In this document: in pieces, positions 1 to 9,184 of the stretch
Numbering within the stretch: position 1 is the stretch's first letter
Layout: each line of letters opens with the position of its first letter
Source of the DNA: Agelas oroides
Taxonomy: Eukaryota > Porifera > Demospongiae > Agelasida > Agelasidae
Reading direction: 5' to 3'
Assembly: GCA_949130485.1 (NCBI GenBank)
Contig: OX422202.1
Span: 2,873,004-2,937,003 of the forward strand
Length of the DNA: 64,000 nucleotides
Translations under genes and position numbers: made by a program
The notes under the pieces: model-generated
The model's input: the letters and a program-made list of their open reading frames with translations, nothing else
Databases searched by the model: none
What the model was told of the DNA's origin: nothing

Positions 1-97
1 AGGGCAGTAGAAATTCGCAGCGGCTTTTGTAGGCTGCATAGGCATGCATAGTCTCGCAAGCCATTTCGTCTAGACCACATCCGTTGTCATGGAGTAC

Positions 98-1300
98 AAA
101 CGTCACAACGTGTTTAGCGGATGTACTGTGATTCTGCTTTGTGGCACTTGCAGTTGCACAGTTTGGAAACAAAATTCAGCCGTTTTGCTACCACAGCCTC
201 AAAATTTTTATCATGCACCGGAGAAATTTCTCCTACTCTGCTACGAAATTTCTCCTACTCTGCTACCTCAGTAGCAGAAGGTTTCTCACCTGTAAAATAT
301 TCTGCTATTCTGCTACCTCAGTAGCAGAATTGTTCGTATCTGAGAAAATTCTGCTATTCTGCTACTCTGCTCTCACTTAAACAGTGAATCTCATCATCAT
401 CAGGCTGACTGTCAAATTATATTTGTGGGGGGTGGAATTGGAACTAAACAACTGTGATGTGCTGGAATCTAGTTTATGCCAGCTTCCTGAAAGGTTCGGC
501 ATACTTGCTATTTCATATAGTCACAAAGCTGACAATCTTTCCTGAGAAAACCTTTTCTTGCCAACACATAAATCACATTGTATACCATTGGTTTTTTGTT
601 TTGATCAATATACAACTTCTGCCCAAAGCACAGTGTTGCATATTGAACTGGATTCACACCGTCTAGTGTGTTTTGACATCATGGCTTTCATAATCGATTC
701 AGGGGCAACACAGTCAAAAAACTTAGCTACTTTGCTCTCAGATCAGAGGCTTTGATGCTCTAGCCTGCTTTTCAGGTATCTCTTCTTCCATATTTGACTG
801 TAGGTGGGACCAATCTACCAAAAGTGTGAATGTACAATTCAACATCAAACTGTCATTGCACAACTCACATTCCAGCTTCCAGCTAATCGAAATATCAAAA
901 TATTTCAGAACGCTGGCATAAACTAGATTCCAACACATCAGTTGTTAGTTCCATGCAGTCCCCCCCCCCCCCCCCCCCCCCCCCCAAAAGAAAAAAAAAT
1001 TTGATGACGCAGGTTCACTATAATAGCTGAAGCACTCTGGTGAAAAATGTTTAAGTGAGAGCAGAGTAGCAGAATAGCAGAATATTTCTCAAGTGAGAAA
1101 AATTCTGCCACTGAGGTAGCAGAGTACCAGAATAGCAGAATGTTTCTTAGATACGAAAAATTCTGCTACTGGGGTAGCAGAGTAGCAGGAATGTCTCAGG
1201 TGCATGATAAAATTCTGAGGTTGTCGTAGCAGAACAGAAGTTTGTCTCCAAACTGTGCAACTGCAAGTGCCACAAAGCAGAATCACAGAATGGCCACTTT
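98..1300. repeat. large fold-back (inverted-repeat) element
   Basis: The left part (about 120-500) recurs as reverse complement in the right part (about 900-1295). The outermost match is the stretch reading GATTCTGCTTTGTGGCACTT at 131, which returns inverted at about 1265-1284. An inner match (ATGTGCTGGAATCTAGTTTA at about 457) returns inverted near 920-940. Both arms contain short tandem units built on TAGCAGAA/TTCTGCTA. A run of 25 C lies at 961-985 in the right arm. I see no coding potential; short ORFs here are repeat translations. Exact ends and target duplications were not resolved. Confidence 0.7.
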
Positions 1301-1439
1301 TATTATATACACTTATCTGTACATGTACTGTCAGCTAACCGCTATATCTATTTTTTTTTGTAAGTAAATAAAACTTTTATATTAAAGGTCGAAGTACAAA
1401 TAAATAAATAAATTGACAAACTGGTGACCTCAAAATATG

Positions 1440-1680
1440 GGAAGGAGTTTGTGAAAAAGATTTACTGTCCAACATGCACGTCCTTCAATGAGTGTAAGTT
1501 CAATGTCGCCCTCACCAACTGCGGGATCCCCTCAAACACATCACAGCTGATCTCAGGAGTGAGAAGCTTATCCTGCATCTCATCCAGTTCAGGGTCTTGC
1601 TGTGGGCTTTGTTATGTTTGGTTGCAATCATGGAGGCCAGCTTCTTGTAGAAGACTCTAGCTGTGGGTCCCATTCCACCG
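1440..1680 (-). pseudogene. fragment of a transposon-type ORF ending in an LRGSRS-like motif
   Basis: Read on the minus strand from about 1671, one frame gives an uninterrupted peptide starting GMGPTARVFYKKLASMIA and ending LRSAVMCLRGSRS. From memory this resembles the ends of ORFs abundant in cnidarian and sponge mobile elements, but I cannot name the class. There is no start codon, flanking exon or full domain, so I read it as a relic. It lies between the fold-back element and a Helitron-like element. Confidence 0.4.
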
Positions 1681-1858
1681 CTATATCTATGTTCGATAAG
1701 TTCCTTGGCGACAACTCGATGGTTGCGCCACAGATTGTAAACCTCCGTTACGGAGCGTAGCTACACCCGGGCATACCCATGTAGCTACGCTCCGTAACTT
1801 TCGCTGGTGCCCGGGTAAAAATAAATTAATGTAGAAAGCTAAGGCCAAAGATCAGTTA

Positions 1859-2357
1859 CTAGGGGGAATGTAGAACATTGTGGGGTGAGCGTAAGCAAGC
1901 GATGCACTACAGCATTGACTGTTATGTAGCAGCACGCCTAGCCCTGTCAGCTTCCCTGCGCCTTGACAAGCGAAGTTCTTTCTGTTCTGCTGTTTCTGCA
2001 GAGCGTCGAGCTCTCTCATATTCTCTTCTTCGCCTCAATCTCTCTTGTCTATCCATAGTTTTACAGTTTAGCTCATTAATGTGCCACGTGCAACAAGAAA
2101 TATGCTCTTGACCTCTTACCCATGCCTCGCACCCAGGCCTCGTAGCAGTTGATCTCATAATTTTACAGTTTAGCTCATTAATGCGCCACGTGCAACAAGA
2201 AATACGCTCTTGACCTCTTACCCATGCCAGTTGATCTCATGCCCAGACCCGGGGCAGGGCGCCGCTTAAATAGATATACGGAATCACGTACGTACCATAC
2301 ATATCGAGAATCCACCAGCCAACTCGCTAGTGTGGGGCTCGCTCACGCTCGCCCCAA
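1859..2357 (-). mobile_element. Helitron-like element, copy 0 (non-autonomous)
   Basis: On the minus strand this unit starts TTGGGGCGAGCGTGAGCGAG followed by CCCCACACTAG, and ends with CCCCACAATGT-TCT-ACATT then CCCCCTAG followed by T. The short hairpin (AATGT/ACATT) a few bases before a terminal CTAG, and the T after it, fit the 3' end of Helitron-like rolling-circle elements. Three further copies lie at 29169-31477. A segment of about 100 bp (2055-2227) is tandemly duplicated inside. The element encloses a short Arg-rich ORF (1922-2056). Class assignment is inferred from termini, not from a Rep/helicase ORF. Confidence 0.5.
1922..2056 (-). pseudogene. Arg-rich ORF stub carried by Helitron-like copy 0
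   Basis: A 44-residue open frame begins with ATG at 2056 and stops at 1922. It is almost entirely Arg/Glu/Ala and predicted helical (MDRQERLRRRREYERARR then SAETAEQKELRLSRRREAD). From memory, similar Arg-rich repeats occur near the N-termini of Helitron/PIF1-type transposon proteins. The related stretch in the copy at 29169-29663 has a 10-nt deletion that breaks the frame, and the copy at 29688-30753 is also decayed. It is probably the remnant of a longer transposon ORF rather than a working gene. Confidence 0.4.
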
Positions 2358-2512
2358 TTAGCATGTGCGATCGCAAGTTTCATACGGACATGAAGCGAGC
2401 ATACAGGTATGACTGAATGGTATTTATGGCCGAAAACGGCCTCAGAAGCGATCTCAGAGTGTATAATTTTCATGGCGGGAGCATGGCCCAGGTCCCCTAG
2501 CAGATGCGTGTT

Positions 2513-3096
2513 TAGCCTCGTACCCAGGCCACGTGGGAGGAGGGAAGTGGCCTGGTATCCACTGTTTGCGCATGCGTATACCATCGTTTACGAACCGTTA
2601 ATCATTACCGTATACTGGCGTATAGCTCCGAAGCACGTCCGTCTCGAGCGAGGGCTTTGATAAAGCGCTCAAGTTCGCTCTTTGTTGTATTGGAAAGGGA
2701 GATTTCACGTTGAAAGCAGAGCAGCTGGATGTGATCAAATATATCTACGATGGAAAAGACGTATTCCTGTGGGTACCCACGGGATTTGGGAAGTCCATCT
2801 GCTACGAGACTCTGCCGTTTGTTTTCAACTACAAGCACAGTGACAGTGGAACCGGCGGTGGCTGTAGCGTAGTCCTTGTCGCGTCACCCCTTGTGTCTCT
2901 GATAATGGAAGCCATCGCCGCGTAAACACAGCTGCCAGACTGGAAGTCGTATATCTAGTTTGGTTATTTCTCCGCATAACAACCACGTGTAACTTGTCCA
3001 TAATCGGACTCGTTCGCGGAAGATTTCCTGAATCGTTCGCGCATGCGCAAACAGTGGATACCAGGCCTCCTCCCACGTGGCCTGGGTACGAGGCTA
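2513..3096. mobile_element. TAGCC-end palindromic element carrying a RecQ-like helicase fragment
   Basis: The left end reads TAGCCTCGTACCCAGGCCAC at 2513. The right end (about 3040-3096) is its near-perfect reverse complement, ending CCTGGGTACGAGGCTA. The inverted arms are about 60 bp long and include a CACGTG and the phrase CACTGTTTGCGCATGCG. The interior holds an open frame matching a RecQ/DEAD-type ATPase core (2626-2925). No clear 9-bp target duplication flanks this copy, unlike most of its relatives in the window. Confidence 0.65.
2626..2925 (+). pseudogene. RecQ-family helicase fragment inside a palindromic element
   Basis: The frame opens after a TAG at 2623 and ends with TAA at 2923-2925, about 99 codons. 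It contains a Q-motif-like LKAEQLDVI, a Walker A-like PTGFGKSICYETLP and a motif Ia-like SPLVSLI, spaced as in the N-terminal lobe of RecQ helicases. There is no DEAH box, second lobe or obvious splice partner, and the frame ends before motif II. It lies wholly between the inverted ends of the element at 2513-3096. The simplest reading is a captured host or transposon gene fragment. Confidence 0.6.
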
Positions 3097-4183
3097 CATC
3101 GCCTTCCGTTCTCGGTGTGAACATTGCGAGATACGATGCTGAGAAGAGTCGCACTGGAAGCGGCTGGTACAGTCATCAGGTTACTCAAAGGGTGGCATAC
3201 AGTGGAGGGCGTTAGTGATTCGCAGGCTTTTCTAGGCTGCACAGGCATGCGTGCATCACAAGTCAGACCATTTGCTGCACGATTTGCGAAGGGGTTCTCC
3301 GTCAAAAATTGTTGTGAACGGATGTTTATTCCCGTGTCCTAGCTGCAGCGGTTTCCTGTTACGTCACCCTGTCTGCTCCGAAGTGCGAAGACAAGATCTA
3401 CGGAGATTTAATGAGACAGTCCCTGCAGCGCCAGACCGTGGCAGAGCGGCCAAAATTTTCGTGTACGCGCGACACTCTTTCAGTCTTGGGACACGCGAGC
3501 GCTGTGATAGCGGTGTACATACTATTTCAGAGGATCACTAACTACATACTCTACAGATTCATGATTACAGGAAGTCTACATTTCGCTTGTAACTCAATGT
3601 ATTCACCCTCGCATCCGTTGGAGCACTGTACTACAATCCTTGTGTGAGATTATCTCTGGAGATGTTTTGCTTCGAACCAGATGTTGGCTTGATACAAATG
3701 TAATGTAGGTCTGTCTACTGGGAGAAAATACTGATAATGCTGTGACACTTTTTGTTTTCCCAAGAATCAGGCAAGATCGAAATTTGATGACCAAAAAATG
3801 ATTAGGCATTTATTCTTTTTGACTTTTCCATAAAATCCCTCCCATGAAGGGAACACTGAGACCTAAACACAAAGGAAGGATTTATACAAAGCTCAAAAAT
3901 GATGTGGAACTTCCCCATTGACAGTACATCTACAAGTGATGATATTCATACCCAATGACCAGAAAATGTTTACTCTTTTCGACTTTTGCATAAATCCTTC
4001 CCATGAAGGGAACCTTAGCTGAGACCTATACCAGGGAAGGATTTATGCAAAAGCAACAAATGATATGGAACTTACCCCCTCATTTGTGTGGTATGTAGTA
4101 ATAATATTCATAGCCAATTACAAGGCAATGAGTAGGTATCTACTCTTTTCGACTTTTACATAAATCCTTCCCATGAAGGAAAC
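3097..4183. other. gene-free stretch with a three-copy dispersed palindromic repeat
   Basis: No supportable gene. Around 3215-3290 there is a stretch resembling window positions 20-100 (shared phrases such as AGGCTGCA.AGGCATGC), suggesting a second copy of one repeat. From about 3805 to 4180 a unit recurs three times (near 3805, 3970 and 4140): a TTTCGACTTTT-like phrase, CATAAATCCTTCCCATGAAG, a spacer, then an inverted GGAAGGATTTAT. The third copy is interrupted by the MITE at 4184. Confidence 0.5.
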
Positions 4184-4624
4184 GTTCCCAGGCCCGCGCC
4201 CAGCTTCCCGTCGCTTGCAGTACGGTTAAGCGGGAGAGGGCCTGGTACATTTCCTCACGTGAGTGACGTCACTGACGGCAAATTATGCGAACGTGGGCGT
4301 CATGTAAACCACGAAAAACTTCGCTCGCACGCACGCACTGGAGCGCGACTATTCCGAGTCGAAAGATAGCAGCGCACGAAGGCACTTTTATGTCGCTATT
4401 CACGAGACAGTCGGGAGGACAGAGAGTTTTACCAAGCCAAAACAGTGAAGACACACACCAGCAATCAGTGAGCAATTTAGTCGTGCTCGCCCACGTTCAA
4501 TTAAAGTCTTTCTACCGCCTTTCTACCCGTGACGTCACTCACGTGAGAAAATGTACCATGCCCTCTCCCGCTAAACCGTACTGCAAGCGACGGGAAGCTG
4601 GGCGCGGGCCTGGGAACGAGGCTA
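4184..4624. mobile_element. TAGCC-end palindromic MITE (440-bp subtype), left end clipped
   Basis: The right end reads CCTGGGAACGAGGCTA. The left end begins at GTTCCCAGGCCC, so the outer TAGCCTC appears lost. It is a close relative of the copy at 58961-59410 with the interior in the opposite orientation; both interiors translate to the same roughly 80-residue open frame (MRTWASCKPRKTSLARTHWS at the start). CACGTG and TGACGTCA palindromes lie just inside each arm. It interrupts the third copy of the 3.8-4.2 kb repeat. Confidence 0.7.
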
Positions 4625-4757
4625 AACCTTAGCTGAGACCTATACAAGGGAAGGTTCGTGACGTAAGCTGCGGCACGCATCACGTGATGAACGAGCCCAG
4701 GCCTTCTGCGCGAATTTCGTACTGCAAGCGACGAACGCACAGGGCCTGGGAACGAGG

Positions 4758-5136
4758 CAGAGGAGGTTGGAAGCTAGTAATTAGCGACGTGCGCGAACAC
4801 GCGAAGGTAGCAATTAGTGCTGCGTGAATGACGTAATCATACGAGCTGCCATTGAGGCCCATAGTAAAAGGTGAAATCGATTTACACTACAGCGCCCTCA
4901 TTTGTTTGAAACAAAACTCGCTCAGTGGATACTGCTAGGTGAGCTCTAGGTCGACCGCTATGGCATTTTATGACGCGCAAAATCTTTCACGGGGATTCCC
5001 AAGGAAACACTCAAATGCTTCGCGTATAAGGAAGTGCCTCAATGGCAGCCTGTATGATTACGTCATCACGTAGTACTAATTGCTTACCTTCGCAGGATCG
5101 CGCGCGTCGCTAATTACTAGCTTCCAACCTCCTCTG
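4758..5136. mobile_element. CAGAGGAGG-end inverted-repeat element
   Basis: The ends are CAGAGGAGGTTGGAAGCTAG and its inverse, followed inward by TAATTAGCGACG and a subterminal TAGCAATTAGTGCT-like block on both sides. It is flanked by an exact 9-bp duplication GGAACGAGG (4749-4757 and 5137-5145). The target is itself the right arm of a TAGCC-end element, whose remaining end lies at 5146-5148. Diverged relatives lie at 12153-12545 and 19290-19480. Confidence 0.8.
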
Positions 5137-5148
5137 GGAACGAGGCTA

Positions 5149-5974
5149 GAAGTATACACGTCGGAATGGACGTTCAATCATCGTGAAATATTTGAATGCG
5201 CTCATTTGAAATTTACGGTAAGTGGTCGGTCCAGCATACACGTACACACATGGGTGCGCAATGCAGTCACGCTAGTGTGGCTCAGGCTCGCCCCAATTAA
5301 AAACATTTTTATGCTCTCTTTATCTACCTGTGGAGTTGCATAGTGCACTCTAAGGATAGCCATTTTGCTGCAAAGAGGTACCTTAGGTACTTATTTATGT
5401 ACAATTAGTGATGTAGCTACTGCTATAGTGCAGCAACTTGGCCATGCAAGTGTGGCCGACAAGGACAGACAAACGCAAACTGAGTAGCCTCGAGCTTAGG
5501 CACTCAGCAATGACGATACTCAGCACTCCAGGATCTCTCGTTCTGGGTCTGCACGTCTACGACGGTAACTGGCCACACCTTCTGCAAAGGGTGTGGCTTT
5601 ATGTACCTAGGCCGTTCGTACTAACGACCTGGGTACGGGGCTAAGTTTTATGTGTAGCAGAGCTCACAGCATGTTCAAAACGTTCTTGAATACAAAATTA
5701 TATATGATATATATATATATACTCCACTTCACCCTTGTTTCTGTGGTAACAGGTGCATGGGTATTATTTTCCATATACTGACAGGAAGTTGTAGATTCTG
5801 TAGATTCTGTTCCATATACCACAGGAAGTTGTAAAATGATGTTTCCTATAAGCTACCTTGTTTAGAGTGTAAATTACTTTACATGTTTACTAATAACATA
5901 CCTTGTTTACAGTGAAAACTACCATGTGTGTTTACTAATAACAACAAGGACCAATCAGAGTGGAGAATATAACA
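5149..5974. other. gene-free stretch with a Helitron-like 5' end
   Basis: At 5265-5305 the minus strand carries a diverged Helitron-like start (AATTGGGGCGAGCCTGAGCC then ACACTAGCG). Otherwise there is a short TA repeat (about 5701-5722) and a duplicated phrase (TTCCATATAC...CAGGAAGTTGTA) at about 5770-5835. I see no gene. Confidence 0.4.
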
Positions 5975-6123
5975 GATAAACCACAGTAGACAGGGATTTA
6001 TGGTCCATAAACAACCCTCGCCCTCGGGCTGCACCCTCGGGCTAGGCTCGGGTGGTTTATGGACCATCGCCCGAGGGCGAGGGTTGTTTATGGACCATAA
6101 ATCCCTGTCTACTGTGGTTTATC
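5975..6123. repeat. near-perfect long hairpin (fold-back MITE)
   Basis: Arms of roughly 50 bp (GATAAACCACAGTAGACAGG... and its inverse ending ...CCTGTCTACTGTGGTTTATC) enclose a small GC-rich loop with repeated CCCTCGGGCT/GCCCGAGGG. A 7-bp direct repeat TATAACA (5968-5974, 6124-6130) flanks it. The near identity of the arms suggests a young insertion or one kept by gene conversion. Confidence 0.75.
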
Positions 6124-6159
6124 TATAACATATACACGCAGAATGAACAAATAGCATAA

Positions 6160-8060
6160 GCTAGTGCAAAGTACACCCTAGAAATAACATTATATTAACA
6201 ACAATATTGATGAGGGATTTAAAAGAAGAAAGGGAGAGACAGTGGTGAATGTTCTCAGGCAATTGGTTCCATAAGGACACAGAACTAGGGACACAAGAAT
6301 GTAAGTAACTATTTGTGTGCATGTGCGAATGGCTGATGCAGAGATATGCTGTCATGTGACCTCAGGTTCCAACACGAATGACTCACAGGGAAAAAAATGT
6401 TTGAGGGCATGACCATTCAGACATTATATACCATAGTGAGCTTTAGCTTCATTCTCCTATCATTGAGAAGTGGTAGTTTTAGGAGGTTTCGTAAGTGGTT
6501 GTAAGGTTCTCTCCAGCGCTTTGTGCATACTCAGTCTAACAGCACTGACTCAAGCAGTTCAATATCTTTGTGCAAGAACGGGTCCCGAACATCGCAACAG
6601 TACTCTAGGATCGGTTGGACAAGAGTCAAATACAGTTTTCTAAGAGTGCTTGTGTTGCACAAGCGGTAAAATTTCCTATAAATAAGTCCAATCACTCTTT
6701 ATGCTCTTGTCACAGTGTTCGAAATATATGCAGACCAGCAGAGACTATAAGAAATTGAAACACCAAGGTACTTGAAAAGATCGACCCGATCAAGTGACTC
6801 AGAGTGGCAAGTAAGGCAGAACTGGTTGGAAAGTGAACATTGTTTCTTTCCAACATGGTCTTCCATTTGCTACTGTTTGAAGGAAGATAGTTTTCCTGAG
6901 TCCATTGACCAATTTTGTCAGTGTCTGACTGCAAGTCAACTACTAGATCTTGTGTACACCTGACGGGCTAATAGAGAAGCATATCATCCGCATAAAGTAC
7001 CAATCGGGTATCTGGGGATAAATCTGCCAGAAACACTGAGTCAACATAGATAATAAAGCCCCAGAATCGATCCCTGAGGGACGCCTGAGAGAACTGGTAA
7101 TGAACTTGAAGTTTCCCCATTAACAACCTCTCTCTTTTGTCTATTGTAAAGGTAGTTCCCCATACAACCACTGCAGGATATGAAAGTCAAGGTCCATGCT
7201 GGCTAGCTTGTTTAGGAGACGCCTATGGGGCACTGTATCAAATGCTTTCTTCCGGTCAAAAAAGACTGTGCCTACCTCTGCATTTTGCTCCAAGATCTGG
7301 TGCCATTCATCAGTTACTGTGAGCAAGGCAGAGCCAGCTGATCTACCAGGTAGAAATCCCCATTGGTTTGGAGATAGGGGACAGAACAGCTCAACATGTG
7401 TAAAGATTAGACTGTAGAAGTGCTTCTCAAGGATCTTGCTCAGAGTAGAGAGCAAAGAAATTGGCTGGTAGTTGGAAGCCTGTGCCCTGTTGGAAGATTT
7501 AAGTATAGGTATAGGTACTATATTGGAGTTTTTCCATTCATCTGGGACTACTCCATTCATAACTGAGTAATTAAAGAAGGTTGTGATAGAGGGATCAATG
7601 GCAGATGCAGTAGATTTCAGTATTTTAGCAGCTATACCATCTGGATTGATGCCTTATAAGTATCCAAGGCTTGCAGCAATTCCATTATCTCTTCCTCAGA
7701 GCAGAGAAGCTCAGGAGGGCATAGGTCAGGATGTACTCGCATCTGGTCAATATCTGAGGTATCAAGTGGGGGTTCGATCGATTGATGAAGCAACTGGAGA
7801 AAAACTGCATGGTTCAACATTGATGCCTTTTCATTATCAGATGAGGCTGCACAGTCATTGTGAGGAGAGTTGGTAGCTATTGAAGAGGATGAGTTATTTA
7901 ATTTTGTCATAGCACTCCAAAATTTCTTGGCATTTGAGGACAGATTACACAACTTTTTCATGTGTGCCTTTGGGCTCTGCGAAGGTTTAATACACGTTTG
8001 TTACGCTGAATTTTATACTTTAGCCAAGATGCTGAGGTTCTCAGTTGCTTCGCACTCTTG
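6160..8060 (-). pseudogene. decayed non-LTR retrotransposon (reverse transcriptase ORF)
   Basis: On the minus strand, pieces in several frames appear in the order expected for a LINE ORF2. First come linker segments (FWSAMTKLN near 7920). The reverse transcriptase palm follows at about 7560-7141, with a VPDEWKNSNIVPIPK-like start, PISLLSTLSKILE, GFLPGRSAGSALL and motif A-like AFDTVPHRRLL. Motif C YADD lies near 6985. The segment SSVSLWNQLPENI at about 6250 resembles the end of CR1/L2/jockey-like ORFs. Frameshifts separate the pieces and no endonuclease domain was found, so it is 5'-truncated and dead. Confidence 0.75.
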
Positions 8061-9184
8061 AACAGAACATTCTGTCTCCGCCAACATGCTAGGTAGCCAA
8101 CAGGAGTCAACTATACAAGTCCAAAGCCACATATAATTTTACAATGCCATGCAGTGCTGGAATTTTGATCTTGCTATAGACTCTAGTGGCTTGTTAATGT
8201 GACCACTGAATAGGAGGGCCTACTGTAATTTTGTATGCCAAGGTAATACAGTATACAACTCTACTGTTAAGTTGGTCTCATTAATAGTGTTTTGGTGCAT
8301 TGAAATTAGAGTCCAGTAGTCCAGTCCAGTAGTCCAGTCCAGTAGTCCAGTCCAGTAGTCCAGTCCAGTGATTACACCCTAGTGTGGAGCTCGCTCAGGC
8401 TCGTCCCATGCAATAACAATACAATGTACAGTGCCAAAAGCAGTAGAGTGTTTATTTTACCATGCATGGCATTTTTTTTGCAGAGCATGCACTGATGGAT
8501 GTTTCTGCTGGGAGAATGCCGGATTCCAGTATAATCATGAGACCAGTCCTATTGCCAGTGAGTTTTTAGACTCAGTGCTATCTGGGATTGCTCTCTTGAA
8601 GTGAGAGTCTGGCTACGTGAGACTAGTTGAAACTACCATGCATGGCATTTTTTTTTGCAGAGCATGCACTGATGGATGTTTCTGCTGGGAGAATGCCGGA
8701 TTCCAGTATAATCATGAGACCAGTCCTATTGCCAGTGAGTTTTTAGACTCAGTGCTATCTGGGATTGCTCTCTTGAAGTGAGAGTCTGGCTACGTGAGAC
8801 TAGTTGAAACAGATACACATAATTTGGGATTTGGGCAAGAGACTTGCATGAGTCAGTCACTCAGTTGCTAGCCTCACTAGCCACGTTTCCCGTTGGATGG
8901 TGGGAAGTAAGGCAAGGCTTTGATGTTGCTGTGTTGTAGCTACCATTTTGTGCTGCTACCCGCGATCGAATTATTTTTCAACGGTGCCTATATTAGGATC
9001 TTTACAGTACTTCTCTCCATCGATTGTTGTAGTAGTATACAGTATAATAGTAATAGTAGTAGTAGTATTGCTAAAAAGACATTTAAATCAAGGCAATTAT
9101 GAGTCAGTTGTGTTCAGTGCCGTATATATGATATAAATCAAACTGTATAAAACGGATCTTCCATTGTTAAGTACCAGCAAACAG
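8061..9184. other. gene-free stretch downstream of the amylase gene
   Basis: It contains a CAGTAGTCCAGTC microsatellite-like array (8311-8370), a Helitron-like 5' end on the minus strand (about 8379-8405), the direct duplication at 8458-8810, and a TAG/TAA-rich low-complexity patch near 9030-9070. No coding exon is supportable. It includes the 3' flank of the alpha-amylase gene, which stops at 9185. Confidence 0.5.
8458..8810. repeat. tandem duplication of a 176-177 bp unit
   Basis: The segment 8458-8633 is repeated almost exactly at 8634-8810; the clearest difference is one extra T in a T-run. Each unit starts TACCATGCATGGC and ends GGCTACGTGAGACTAGTTGA-like. The unit end resembles one arm of the TAGTCTCG-type MITEs (compare 60929-60972). 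Confidence 0.9.

Noticed and set aside
4285..4632. 115-codon ORF as a gene, and its near-identical counterpart at 59010-59324.
   Set aside because: Both lie inside copies of the same MITE and include its inverted ends in translation. There is no domain and no splice context. It is recorded under the element.
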